A DNA stretch of 64,000 nt, taken from the NCBI GenBank assembly GCA_910588005.1, contig CAJUQM010000002.1, forward strand, positions 33,490 through 97,489, read 5' to 3'. Source of the DNA: an uncultured Oscillibacter sp. (GTDB lineage: Bacteria; Bacillota; Clostridia; Oscillospirales; Oscillospiraceae). Both the position numbers and the translations under genes were made by a program. The first letter of the stretch is position 1, and each line of letters begins with the position of its first letter. The notes under the pieces are model-generated. The model did not search any database. It was not told where the DNA came from and worked only from the letters and a program-made list of their open reading frames with translations. Positions 50,623 through 59,161 of this stretch are shown piece after piece.

Positions 50623-51513
50623 TCACTCAGCTGTCTCAGCCGCTTTGGCCTCAGCGGCGGCCTTGGCCTTTTCAGCCTGGGCCTTTTTGATGGCCTTGTA
50701 CTTCTCCTTCTCCTCCGCCGTGGCGATGGGAAGAATGGCGTCTCTCGGGCAGACCTTAGTGCACAGCTTGCAGCCAATGCACTTCTCGCCGTCCACCACG
50801 GCCACGCCGTCCACCACGTGGATGGCGTCCTTCTTGCACTCCTTCTGGCACAATCCGCAGCCGATGCAGGAGGACTTGCACACGCTCATGGCGGCCTTGC
50901 CCTTGTCGCGGTTGGCGCAGGCCACCTTCACCTTCTTCTCGTTGGCGGGGACGGACACGATCAGCTTCCGGGGGCAGGCGCTCATGCAGGCGCCGCAGTT
51001 GGTGCACTTGTCCGGGTCCACCACAGCAGTGCCATTGGGACCGATGGACATGGCGCCGAACTGGCAGGCGTTGACGCAGGAGCCGAAGCCCAGGCAGCCA
51101 AAGGCGCACTCCAGAGGACCGCCGGCCACCTTAGTGGCGGAGATGCAGTCCTTGACGCCCACATACTCATAGCGCTTAACGGCGTTGACACCGCCGTTGC
51201 AGCGGACAAAGGCCACCTGCCGCTCGCCGGTGGGGGCCTCCTGGCCCATGATCTTGGCGATGGCGGCGGCGTTTTCAGGTCCCGCGGGAGCGCAGGCGGT
51301 GACAGGGGCCGTGCCGGCCAGAATGGCGGCGGCGCAGCCGCCGCAGCCGGGGAAGCCGCAGCCGCCGCAGTTGGCGCCGGCCAGATGGCTCAAGATCTCC
51401 TCCTCCCGGGGATCCTTCTTCACCTCGAAGATCTTGGACGCCACGGACAAGACCAGTCCGAACAGCGCGCCCAGGATGCCCAGCACGAGGAGCGCATAAA
51501 TTACATTCAGCAT
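50623..51513 (-). CDS. rnfB: Rnf complex subunit RnfB (iron-sulfur, ferredoxin entry)
   Basis: 296 residues. An N-terminal membrane helix (MLNVIYALLVLGILGALFGLVL) is followed by the Fe-S domain ANCGGCGFPGCGGCA, an intermediate Cys-rich block (CISATKV, ECAFGCLGFGSCVNAC), and ferredoxin repeats CTNCGACMSACP, CIGCGLCQKEC and CIGCKLCTKVCP. It accepts electrons from reduced ferredoxin and passes them to the membrane subunits. The C-terminal tail is a repetitive Lys/Ala/Glu helix. It is last in rnfCDGEAB. Confidence 0.97.
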   Translation of the reverse strand: MLNVIYALLVLGILGALFGLVLSVASKIFEVKKDPREEEILSHLAGANCGGCGFPGCGGCAAAILAGTAPVTACAPAGPENAAAIAKIMGQEAPTGERQVAFVRCNGGVNAVKRYEYVGVKDCISATKVAGGPLECAFGCLGFGSCVNACQFGAMSIGPNGTAVVDPDKCTNCGACMSACPRKLIVSVPANEKKVKVACANRDKGKAAMSVCKSSCIGCGLCQKECKKDAIHVVDGVAVVDGEKCIGCKLCTKVCPRDAILPIATAEEKEKYKAIKKAQAEKAKAAAEAKAAETAE

Positions 51514-51529
51514 AGTTTCCAGTACCTCC

Positions 51530-52120
51530 TTACCAGACCTGCAGGCCGGAGAAGCCCATGAAGGCCAGGGCCATCAGGCCCGCGGTCACCAGGGCGATGG
51601 GGAAGCCGTCCCAGCACTTGGGATAGTCGGCAAAGACCAGGCGCTCCCGAATGCTGGCAAAGAGCACGATGGCCAGCAAAAAGCCCAGACCGCCGGTGAT
51701 GCCGTATACCACGGACTCAATGAAATTGTAGTTATTCTGGATGTTCAGCAGGGCCACACCCAGCACGGCGCAGTTGGTGGTGATCAGGGGCAGATACACG
51801 CCCAGGGCCGTATACAGGGTGGGCATGGACTTCTGCAAAAACATTTCGATAAACTGCACCAGGGAGGCGATGACCAGGATAAAGGCCACCGTCTGCATGT
51901 ACATCAGGTCGAACTTCACCAGAATGAAGGTGTTCACCAGCCAGGTGATGGCGGAGGCCAGGCCCATGACGAAGGTCACGGCGATGCCCATGCCCACGGC
52001 GGTATCCACCTTCTTGGAAACGCCCAGGAAGGGGCAGATGCCTAAGAACTGGGAGAAGATGAAGTTATTGGACAAAATCGCGCCCAGCGAAATTGCCAGC
52101 AGACTGAAAATGGTTTCCAT
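51530..52120 (-). CDS. rnfA: Rnf complex membrane subunit RnfA
   Basis: 196 residues, six membrane helices. LSNNFIFSQFLGICPFLGVSKK and LPLITTNCAVLGVALLNIQ carry the conserved cysteines that, with those of RnfE, hold the buried [2Fe-2S] cluster. The pair forms the membrane core that couples electron flow to Na+ or H+ export. Its ATG shares one base with the rnfE stop (TAATG). AGGAGG precedes the following rnfB ATG. Confidence 0.97.
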   Translation of the reverse strand: METIFSLLAISLGAILSNNFIFSQFLGICPFLGVSKKVDTAVGMGIAVTFVMGLASAITWLVNTFILVKFDLMYMQTVAFILVIASLVQFIEMFLQKSMPTLYTALGVYLPLITTNCAVLGVALLNIQNNYNFIESVVYGITGGLGFLLAIVLFASIRERLVFADYPKCWDGFPIALVTAGLMALAFMGFSGLQVW

Positions 52121-52758
52121 TATTTGCTCTCCTCCTTATTCTTTTTCGGCCGGTTCAGTGCCCACTGCATCAGGGCGATCAGCGCACCCAGCACCAGGAA
52201 GCCGCCAACGGGCAGCGTCAGCATGCCGATGGGATACTGGGAGGGCAGGATCATGATGCCCTTGCCGTCCACACCCAGGAGGCCGCCGCCGAAGGTGCCG
52301 GCGCCCAGGAACTCACGGATGATACACATGGCCAGCAGCACCAGGGTGTAGCCAATGCCCTGGAAGATGCCGTCAAAGAAGGAGGCGGCAACGCCGTTCT
52401 TGTAGGAGAAGGCCTCTGCCCGGCCCAGGATGATGCAGTTCACCACGATCAGGGGGATGAACACGCCCAGGGAGGTAGCAAGATCCGGCAGGAACGCCTG
52501 GATCAGCAGATCCACCATGGTGACGAAGCCCGCGATGACCACGATGAACATGGCGATGCGGATCTTATCCGGCACGATCTTCCGGATCAGGGAGATGATG
52601 ACGTTGGAAAGCGTCAGGATGATGAGCACGGCCACGCCCATGCCCAGGCCGTTGAAAAACGACGTGGTGATGGCCATGGTGGAGCACATACCCAGCACCT
52701 GCACCAGAACCGGGTTTTGATACAGGAGGCCATCCATAAATTGCTTTTTGAGATTCAT
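52120..52758 (-). CDS. rnfE: Rnf complex membrane subunit RnfE
   Basis: 212 residues, six helices, a relative of RnfA in inverted topology. NLKKQFMDGLLYQNPVLVQVLGMCSTMAITTSF and IPLIVVNCIILGRAEAFSYKN contain the cluster cysteines. GGGGGAG lies eight bases before the ATG at 52758. The C-terminus is a basic KKNKEESK tail. Confidence 0.96.
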   Translation of the reverse strand: MNLKKQFMDGLLYQNPVLVQVLGMCSTMAITTSFFNGLGMGVAVLIILTLSNVIISLIRKIVPDKIRIAMFIVVIAGFVTMVDLLIQAFLPDLATSLGVFIPLIVVNCIILGRAEAFSYKNGVAASFFDGIFQGIGYTLVLLAMCIIREFLGAGTFGGGLLGVDGKGIMILPSQYPIGMLTLPVGGFLVLGALIALMQWALNRPKKNKEESK

Positions 52759-52777
52759 AAGTTCAGCTCCCCCTTTC

Positions 52778-53404
52778 TCAGCCGATGGCGCCGGCCGCGG
52801 CCAGCGCGGCGTTGACACCGGCGGTGACGCCCTTGCTGGAAACCGTGGCGCCGGTGATGGCGTCCACGTTGGTGCCGACCACAAGCACACCGTCTGCGGC
52901 GCTCTTGCCCACAAACTGGTCCAGGACGCCGTTCTGGTTCTCCATGACCTTGGAGCCGATGCCTGCGGTCTCGGAGTTTTTGACGATGGAGACGCCGGTG
53001 ACGGCGCCCTCGCCGTCCACGCCCACCATCATCTCAATATTGCCCTGGGAACCAGAGGCCACGACCTTGATGGCGTAGCCCGCGTTTGCGCCGCCTACCT
53101 GGACCTCATACACGGAGTCCAGCGTGCCGCCGGCGGCGGCTGCCGCCGCAGAGGGGGCCTCGATATCCTGCAGCGCGTCGGAGAAGGTGGTGGCGTCGGG
53201 GTCCGCCACAACGGCCTTCATGGCCGCCACGGTGTTCTCCCAGTTGATGGCGGCGATCTTCTCCCGGGTGACATTGTCTACCAGGCCCAGGAGTCCCGCC
53301 ACGATGACGCAGGTGACGAACAGCGTCACGGTCAGCTTGATGATGTACTTGGGGTCCATATGGACCTTTTCCTTGGTTTTCACTTCGGTGCTCATTTCGC
53401 TCAC
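52778..53404 (-). CDS. rnfG: Rnf complex FMN-binding subunit RnfG
   Basis: 208 residues. One N-terminal membrane helix (YIIKLTVTLFVTCVIVAGLLGLVDN) anchors an extracytoplasmic FMN-binding domain with DAITGATVSSKGVT, where Thr of the S/TGAT motif carries covalent FMN (attached by ApbE, not seen here). It overlaps rnfD by four bases. It relays electrons across the complex. Confidence 0.95.
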   Translation of the reverse strand: MSEMSTEVKTKEKVHMDPKYIIKLTVTLFVTCVIVAGLLGLVDNVTREKIAAINWENTVAAMKAVVADPDATTFSDALQDIEAPSAAAAAAGGTLDSVYEVQVGGANAGYAIKVVASGSQGNIEMMVGVDGEGAVTGVSIVKNSETAGIGSKVMENQNGVLDQFVGKSAADGVLVVGTNVDAITGATVSSKGVTAGVNAALAAAGAIG

Positions 53405-54411
53405 CCCTCCTTCTTATCGGATTTCACGACGCCGAAACGGGTGGGCTTGGTGTATTTGTCAATCAGGGCCACGCACAGGTTCATGACCATGATGGAGTAG
53501 CACACGCCCTCGTTATAGGAGCCGAAATAGCGGATAAACACGGTGAAAAGCCCGCAGCCGATGCCGAAGATGACCTGCCCCTTCTTGGTGATGGGGGAGG
53601 TGGCGTAATCGGTGGCCATGAAGAACGCGCCCAGCATCAGTCCGCCGCCGAACAGGCTGTAAAGCATCCACTCCACGCCGGTGCCGTACTTGGGGAAGAG
53701 GAACGTCAGCACGGCCACGGTGGCGATGTAGCTGACGGGTGTGTGCCAGTTGATGACCTTGCGGACGATCAGGTATACGCCGCCGATCAGCAGCATCAGG
53801 GCAGAGATCTCGCCCATGGAGCCGGGGATGTTGCCCAGGAACATATCCGCCACGGAGTAGGTCCCGGCCAGTCCCGCCATGTCGCCGGTCTTCATCATGG
53901 CCAGGGGAGTGGCGGTGGTCACCGCGTCGGCCACGCCGCCGAAGAGGGGGGCCTTATTGGCGGCGGGATCCACCCAGGTGGTCATCACGCCGGCGTAGCT
54001 GCCAAGCAAAAAGGCGCGGCCCGCCAGGGCGGGGTTCACAAAGTTTTTGCCGATGCCGCCGAAGAGCTGCTTGACCACGATAATGGCAAAGAAGTCGCCG
54101 ATCAGGATCATCCACAGCGGGGTGCTGGGAGGGCAGACAAAAGACAGCAGCATGCCCGTGACCACGGCGCTGAGATCGCCCACGGACTGGGGCCTTTTCA
54201 TGATGGAGCGGTAGCCCCACTCGAAAAACATGCAGCCGGCCACAGACACGGCGGTGAGGATCAAGGCCTCCAGGCCGAATTTGAAGATGCCCCAGGCCAG
54301 AGCCGGCAGCATGGCGATAATCACGTCCAGCATGATGGACCGGGTGGTCTCATTGCCCCGGATATGGGGGTTGGACGTGGCGGTCAATTTGAGATTTTTG
54401 TAATCCGTCAT
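53401..54411 (-). CDS. rnfD: Rnf complex membrane subunit RnfD
   Basis: 336 residues with about ten helices. SNPHIRGNETTRSIMLDVIIAMLPAL start, PQSVGDLSAVVTGMLL, GGIGKNFVNPALAGRAFL, the covalent-flavin motif VTTATPLA and a final MATDYATSPITKKGQ block are characteristic. It forms the putative ion-translocating unit with a bound FMN. Spacing to rnfC is six bases. Confidence 0.97.
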   Translation of the reverse strand: MTDYKNLKLTATSNPHIRGNETTRSIMLDVIIAMLPALAWGIFKFGLEALILTAVSVAGCMFFEWGYRSIMKRPQSVGDLSAVVTGMLLSFVCPPSTPLWMILIGDFFAIIVVKQLFGGIGKNFVNPALAGRAFLLGSYAGVMTTWVDPAANKAPLFGGVADAVTTATPLAMMKTGDMAGLAGTYSVADMFLGNIPGSMGEISALMLLIGGVYLIVRKVINWHTPVSYIATVAVLTFLFPKYGTGVEWMLYSLFGGGLMLGAFFMATDYATSPITKKGQVIFGIGCGLFTVFIRYFGSYNEGVCYSIMVMNLCVALIDKYTKPTRFGVVKSDKKEG

Positions 54412-54417
54412 GGTTGT

Positions 54418-55782
54418 TTACGCCTCCTTCCGCTCTTGCGCGGCCTTTTTCGCCTCGGCGGCCGCTTTGTCGGCGGCGGCCTTGTCCTTTACCAGCTGCT
54501 TGCCGGTTTTGAACATATGGGTCAGATGCATCCGGGCGGGGCAGGCGTAGGCGCAGGCGCCGCACTCCATGCAGTCCATGATGTGGGCGTCGTTCAGCTC
54601 ATCCACCATGCCCTTGGAGGCGTACTGATACATGAAGAGGGGTTCCAGGTGCATCGGGCAGACGGACACGCACTTGCCGCAGCGGATGCACTGGGGATTT
54701 TCAACGGTCTGCTCCTCCTTCTCGCAGAAGGCCAAAATGGCGCCGGTGCCCTTGGCCACGGGGATCTCCGCGGTGTACTGGGCCATGCCCATCATGGGAC
54801 CGCCGGCGATGAGCTTGTAGGTGCCGTCCTTCACGCCGCCGCAGGCGTTCAGCAGAAGAGACACCGGGGTGCCGATGGGGCACTCGATGTTCTTGGGTTC
54901 TACAATGCCGGAGCCGGAGACGGTGACCACCTTGTTCACCACGGGCATGCCCTGGGTGACGGCCCGGAAGATGCAGCAGGTGGTGTTGATGTTGAATACG
55001 GCGCAGCCGATGTTGCTGGGCAGGCCTCCCGGGGGGACCTGCTTGCCGGTGATGGCCTGACAGAGCTGCTTCTCACCGCCCTGGGGGTAACGGCAGTGAA
55101 GGGGTTCCACCACCACGGGGGCTTTTTTCTCCGCGATGACCTTATTCATGGCGTCGATGCCGTTTTGCTTATTGTCCTCCACGCCGATGACGACCTTGTC
55201 CACACCGAACATCTTGGCGAGGTATGTGGCGCCGCCGATGATCTCCTCGGGCCGCTCCAGCATGGTGCGGTGGTCGCCGGTGATGTAGGGTTCGCACTCG
55301 GCGCCGTTGATAATAACGGTATCCACCTTGCCGATACCGCCGGAGATCTTGACGTGGGTGGGGAACGTAGCGCCGCCCATACCCACGATGCCGGCGTTCT
55401 TCACGATCTCCACCATCTCCTCCGCCGTCAGGGCGTCTGGGTTGGACGGAGCCTGGACTTCCTCGCTGAGGGTGTTCTGGAAGTCGTTTTCAATGATGAC
55501 GGACGTCATATTCCCGCCCATGGAATAGGGCCGGGGTTCCACTGCCTTGACCTTGCCGGAGACGCTGGCGTGGATGGGAGCGCCCAGCCCCCGGAACTCG
55601 CCGATTTTCTGGCCTACCTTCACCAGATCCCCGGCTTTGACCAGGGGAGTGCAGGGCGCGCCAAAGTGCATCGACATGGGGATGACCACTTCTGCCGGCG
55701 GTGCCAGCTGCTCAATGGCCTTTTCATTGGTCGCGGCCTTCATATCATGGGGATGAACGCCGCCAAAGAAAGCTTGTGCCAT
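54418..55782 (-). CDS. rnfC: Rnf complex NADH-binding subunit RnfC
   Basis: 454 residues. GVHPHDMKAATNEKAIE start, a Gly-rich nucleotide-binding region (GIVGMGGATFPTHVK; INGAECEPYITGDHR) related to complex I 51-kDa subunits, an SLBB fold, and two [4Fe-4S] motifs (CIRCGKCVSVCP, CMECGACAYACP). It reduces NAD+. An Ala/Lys helical tail (KAAADKAAAEAKKAA) ends it. ATG 55782 with GAGGTG upstream; a longer open frame lacks homology. It is the first gene of the operon. Confidence 0.97.
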   Translation of the reverse strand: MAQAFFGGVHPHDMKAATNEKAIEQLAPPAEVVIPMSMHFGAPCTPLVKAGDLVKVGQKIGEFRGLGAPIHASVSGKVKAVEPRPYSMGGNMTSVIIENDFQNTLSEEVQAPSNPDALTAEEMVEIVKNAGIVGMGGATFPTHVKISGGIGKVDTVIINGAECEPYITGDHRTMLERPEEIIGGATYLAKMFGVDKVVIGVEDNKQNGIDAMNKVIAEKKAPVVVEPLHCRYPQGGEKQLCQAITGKQVPPGGLPSNIGCAVFNINTTCCIFRAVTQGMPVVNKVVTVSGSGIVEPKNIECPIGTPVSLLLNACGGVKDGTYKLIAGGPMMGMAQYTAEIPVAKGTGAILAFCEKEEQTVENPQCIRCGKCVSVCPMHLEPLFMYQYASKGMVDELNDAHIMDCMECGACAYACPARMHLTHMFKTGKQLVKDKAAADKAAAEAKKAAQERKEA

Positions 55783-55897
55783 AGTCTTCACCTCATTTTT
55801 ACTCCTGATAGCGGCCTTTCGCGCGGGGAAAGCCCCATCCACCGGCTCGGGACGGGGCGGTCCGCGCTTTTGGCGCTTCTATCACATACTGTGCTCT

Positions 55898-55926
55898 ATT
55901 CTACACCTTGTTTCAAGAAATGTCCA
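55898..55926 (-). promoter_or_regulatory. Candidate sigma-A promoter of the rnf operon
   Basis: On the minus strand TGGACA (55921-55926), 17 bases, TAGAAT (55898-55903), each one base off consensus. The 5' leader to rnfC would be about 110 bases. The 308-base gap (55783-56090) holds this leader, the promoter and the start signals of the divergent membrane protein; no gene is seen. Confidence 0.75.
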
Positions 55927-56090
55927 GACTGTGAACGACGGTTTTTGCTGGAATTCTCCCTTTTTTTCACACTATTCTGACAGACCCGGTATTTCTGAGG
56001 CGTCCCTTGCTATTCCCGGCGGGATGTGCTACACTGAAGTCAACGCCGAAAAATCCGGCGATTTTCAGAACAAATTGGAGGTGTCCATCC

Positions 56091-56936
56091 ATGATGGCGG
56101 AACGTGTTGACAGAAAACAGCTGAAGGCGGAGGCACGGGAGCTGCTTGCCGCCGCCCAGGTGTCTCCCAAGGGCATGGCGGCGCTGTTTCTGGGATTGGG
56201 GCTGCTGCTGAGCTTTGTGGACCAGTTCACCAATAACGTTACGGGCGGTTTTCCAAACCCGCTGGGGCTGTTCGTGACCATATTGACCTCCTTCCTCGGC
56301 GCCGTGCTGGGGGTGGGCTTTATCCTCTACTGCATGGCCATCCGCCGGGGAGAGCGGGCGGAGTATCTGACCTTGTTTGACGGTTTCTCTTTTGTGGGCA
56401 AGATTATTGTGCTGGAGCTGGTGATGAGTTTGTTTATCTCCCTGTGGTCCATGCTCTTTGTGATCCCTGGGATTGTCGCGGCCTACCGCTACCGCTTCGC
56501 CGTGTACAACCTGTGCGAAAACCCCGGGATCGGCGTCATGGAGGCTCTGGACATGAGCAAGCGTCAGACCTGGGGCTATAAGGGCCAGCTGTTCGTTCTT
56601 GATTGGAGCTACTTCGGCTGGAAGCTGCTGGCCACTTTCCCCACCTTTATCATTATGGGATATCTGGTCTCGGCCGCCGTCATGGCTGTGTATGGCGGAA
56701 ACGGTGCCCCCGAGATGCTGCTGTATATGCACACGGGGCAGTTCCTTATGTGGACGGTTTTGGCCGGTGTGTGGGCCTTCGTGGTGTACCTCTTCTACCG
56801 CCCCGGCTACCAGTGCGTGGAGCTGGGCTATTTTGAGACGGCCAAGCGCACCTCCGGCGTGGGGCTGAACGCCGGGCTGCCCCGGCCGGAGGATGATCCC
56901 AACAGCGGTTGGACCGGAGGGTGGGGACAGATCTGA
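56091..56936 (+). CDS. DUF975-like multi-pass membrane protein
   Basis: 281 residues with about five to six helices. A short cytoplasmic head (RVDRKQLKAEARELLAAAQVSPKG) leads into the membrane part; IPGIVAAYRYRFAVYNLCENPGIGVMEALDMSKRQTWGYKGQLFVLDWSYFGWKLL is the DUF975 core pattern, with the YRP...E.GYFETAKR end. The function of the family is unknown. TTGGAGG precedes the ATG at 56091 (an ATG one codon later is possible). It has its own terminator. Confidence 0.78.
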   Translation: MMAERVDRKQLKAEARELLAAAQVSPKGMAALFLGLGLLLSFVDQFTNNVTGGFPNPLGLFVTILTSFLGAVLGVGFILYCMAIRRGERAEYLTLFDGFSFVGKIIVLELVMSLFISLWSMLFVIPGIVAAYRYRFAVYNLCENPGIGVMEALDMSKRQTWGYKGQLFVLDWSYFGWKLLATFPTFIIMGYLVSAAVMAVYGGNGAPEMLLYMHTGQFLMWTVLAGVWAFVVYLFYRPGYQCVELGYFETAKRTSGVGLNAGLPRPEDDPNSGWTGGWGQI

Positions 56937-56961
56937 TTCCCCCTTCTCTTATCAATACAGT

Positions 56962-56991
56962 GCCCCGGCGGGTTTTAGAACCCGCCGGGGC
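56962..56991 (+). terminator. Terminator after the DUF975-like gene, facing the ECF gene
   Basis: GCCCCGGCGGGTT pairs with AACCCGCCGGGGC, 13 bp with a TTAG loop, then GTTTG. It lies between two convergent genes. Confidence 0.82.
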
Positions 56992-57013
56992 GTTTGTCTG
57001 CCGTTAAGAGATC

Positions 57014-57586
57014 TCACAGATTGGGAAATTCCCTCTGTATGTAGCCGTTCCGGCGCAGGGCCGCCAGCAGCAGCGTGGAGGCCGCGGCGCCAAAGGCCGC
57101 CTGAACCAGATTGCTGGGGATGCCGGCGGATGCGCCGCTCAGAGCGGTGGTAAAGGCCGTGCCGCCGGCGGAGACCAGAACGGCGTCAAACAGCCAGTAG
57201 CCCAGCACCATGGGAACTTCGCCCGCGACGCCGCAGGCAATTACGCCGGGAATGCCCCGGCGGCGCAGGACTTTGTACAGCAGGCCTGCGGTGGTTCCCA
57301 TAATGGCCTTGATGATGAGAGTGGCCGGCACGTATACGGGATATCCGCCCAGCAGGTCCGCCATGGCAGGCCCCACGCCTCCTGCGGCGGCTCCATACAC
57401 CGGACCCAGGCAATAGGCCCCCAGCAGTACCGCCGTGTCTCCCAGATTCATATAACCGCCGGTGGGAGAGGGGACCTTGACCACCATAGTGGCCGCGCAG
57501 CCCAAGGCGGCGAACAGCGCCGTCATAACCAAGCGCTTTGTTCTGCCCGCGGAGGCGGCCCCCGCAGGTTTTAATGTTTTTTCCAT
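57014..57586 (-). CDS. ECF transporter S component (PF07155-like), possible vitamin uptake
   Basis: 190 residues with about six helices. MTALFAALGCAATMVVKVPSPTGGYMNLGD, LLGAYCLGPVYGAAAGGVGPAMADLLGGYPVYVPATLIIKAIMG are the S-component signature of the ECF-ribofla_trS/HmpT group. It binds a vitamin or precursor and works with a shared EcfA-EcfA'-EcfT module not found here. The ATG at 57586 with AAGGAG upstream is used. It is divergent from a MocR-type regulator, which in other genomes points to a vitamin B6 or related substrate; that is inference. Confidence 0.85.
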   Translation of the reverse strand: MEKTLKPAGAASAGRTKRLVMTALFAALGCAATMVVKVPSPTGGYMNLGDTAVLLGAYCLGPVYGAAAGGVGPAMADLLGGYPVYVPATLIIKAIMGTTAGLLYKVLRRRGIPGVIACGVAGEVPMVLGYWLFDAVLVSAGGTAFTTALSGASAGIPSNLVQAAFGAAASTLLLAALRRNGYIQREFPNL

Positions 57587-57609
57587 GTGGCTCACTCCTT
57601 CTGACTGTC

Positions 57610-57646
57610 TGTGATATTGCCATCATAGCCCATTTGTGATATGATG
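57610..57646 (+). promoter_or_regulatory. Shared control region with promoter and repeats between the ECF gene and the MocR-type regulator
   Basis: For the plus strand TTGCCA (57617-57622), 17 bases, TATGAT (57640-57645). TGTGATAT occurs twice (57610-57617, 57635-57642) and CATCATA/TATGATG (57621-57627, 57640-57646) form an inverted repeat. MocR regulators typically bind repeated sites of this kind in divergent intergenic regions. Confidence 0.65.
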
Positions 57647-57693
57647 AAAATATTCAATTTCTATATTTTTTATAAGGTCAGGAGGAGAGGCGT

Positions 57694-59079
57694 ATGTTGA
57701 CCTACACCCTGGACGAGCGGGGCGGTCTGCCCCTGTATGAATATCTCTACCGCCGGGTCCGGGCGGACATTCTGAGCGGAGCTTTGGCGGCGGGCGAGCG
57801 CCTGCCCTCCAAGCGGGCGCTGGCGGAGCATCTGCAGATTTCCGTCATCACCGTGGAGAGCGCTTACCAGCAGCTGGAGGCGGAGGGATTTCTTGTGGCC
57901 CGCCCCCGGCGGGGTTTTTTTGTGGCGGCGGTGGAGCGGTGCCTGCCGGCACACTCCGCCCCGCCGAAGCCGTCCGAGACTTCAGAACCTGTCTGGCGGC
58001 TGGATCTGAAAGGCGGCCAGGTGGATGTATCCCGGTTTCCGGTGTCCATCTGGGCAAAGCTCACCCGCCAGGTTCTCTCTGAGGGCGGGGAGGCTCTGCT
58101 GGCCCCGGTACATCAACAGGGCCTGCCGGCCCTGCGGCGGGCCATAGCTGCCAATCTGCGGAATCTGAAGGGCATGGCGGTGGCGCCGGAGCAGATCGTG
58201 GTGGGGGCGGGGGCGGAGTATCTCTACCTCCTGCTGGCCCAGTTGCTGGAGGGGGCGGCCTTTGCGGTGGAGGACCCGGGGTATCCAAAGATCCGCCAGG
58301 TGTATTCCAAATGCGGCGTGGACTGCCGCCCGGTTCCCCTGGACGGCCAGGGAGTGGAACTCTCCGCTCTGGAGGACTCCCGGGCGGGCGTTCTCCACCT
58401 CTCGCCCTCGCACCACTATCCCACGGGTTTGGTAACGCCCATCGGGCGGCGGCAGGCCCTGCTGCGCTGGGCCGCGGCCCGGGACGGCGTCATTATCGAG
58501 GACGACTATGACAGTGAGCTTCGCTTTACAGGCCGCCCGCTCCCCACGCTGCAGAGCATTGACGGCGGCGGACGGGTGGTCTATGTGAACACCTTCTCTC
58601 AGACCATCTCCCCTTCCATGCGGGTGGGGTTTATGGTGCTGCCGCCCCGCCTGCTGGAGCGGTACCGCCGGGAACTGGACTTTTACGCCTGTGCTGTTCC
58701 GGCGCTGGAGCAGCATGTGCTGGCCCGCTTTTTAGAGAGGGGGTGTTATGAGCAGCACCTCTCCCGGATGCGCAAGGAGTACCGCAGCCGCCGGGCCAAG
58801 GTGCTGGAGGCCTTTCGCACCAGCTCCTTCGCGGAGCGCATTGCCATCTTTGAGCAGGGGGCGGGTCTTCACTTCCTGCTGCGGCTGGATACAGCCCGCT
58901 CCGATGGGGAGCTTCGCCGCCGGGGAGAGGAGCTGGGCGTCCGGCTGGGATTCCTGTCTGAATGTGCGGCCGTCTTCCACCCCGGCTATGCCCATACCCT
59001 GGTGGTGAATTACGCCGGGCTGCGGGCGGAGCGCCTGCCGGCAGCCATGGACCTTCTTGGAGAGGTGTTTGCGGAGTAA
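57694..59079 (+). CDS. MocR/PdxR-type GntR regulator with aminotransferase-like domain lacking the PLP lysine
   Basis: 461 residues. A GntR winged helix (LPLYEYLYRRVRADILSGAL, LPSKRALAEHLQISVITVESAYQQLEAEGFL) is followed by a fold-type-I aminotransferase domain: SHHYPTG, DDYDSELR near residue 270, and NTFSQTISPSMRVGF. In the family this last motif reads TFSK, whose Lys binds PLP; here codon 58600-58602 is CAG, giving Gln303. The protein should regulate a vitamin or amine pathway, most likely the divergent ECF S component. AGGAGGAG precedes the ATG. Confidence 0.9.
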   Translation: MLTYTLDERGGLPLYEYLYRRVRADILSGALAAGERLPSKRALAEHLQISVITVESAYQQLEAEGFLVARPRRGFFVAAVERCLPAHSAPPKPSETSEPVWRLDLKGGQVDVSRFPVSIWAKLTRQVLSEGGEALLAPVHQQGLPALRRAIAANLRNLKGMAVAPEQIVVGAGAEYLYLLLAQLLEGAAFAVEDPGYPKIRQVYSKCGVDCRPVPLDGQGVELSALEDSRAGVLHLSPSHHYPTGLVTPIGRRQALLRWAAARDGVIIEDDYDSELRFTGRPLPTLQSIDGGGRVVYVNTFSQTISPSMRVGFMVLPPRLLERYRRELDFYACAVPALEQHVLARFLERGCYEQHLSRMRKEYRSRRAKVLEAFRTSSFAERIAIFEQGAGLHFLLRLDTARSDGELRRRGEELGVRLGFLSECAAVFHPGYAHTLVVNYAGLRAERLPAAMDLLGEVFAE

Positions 59080-59083
59080 AATG

Positions 59084-59118
59084 AGAGACCGCCCCCGGTA
59101 CAGCCGGGGGCGGTCTCT
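59084..59118. terminator. Hairpin between the convergent MocR-type and CmpB-like genes
   Basis: AGAGACCGCCCCCGG pairs with CCGGGGGCGGTCTCT, 15 bp around TACAG. It has no clear T-run on the plus strand and a short ATTTTA on the minus side. Confidence 0.75.
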
Positions 59119-59161
59119 AAGGTGCTGGCAATTAGGGGGAGAGATCGGTGAGGCGGTTTGC

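Noticed and set aside
53743..55980. A 745-codon plus-strand frame opposite rnfD and rnfC
   Set aside because: Antisense shadow of intact rnf genes; His/Gly-rich with no domain.
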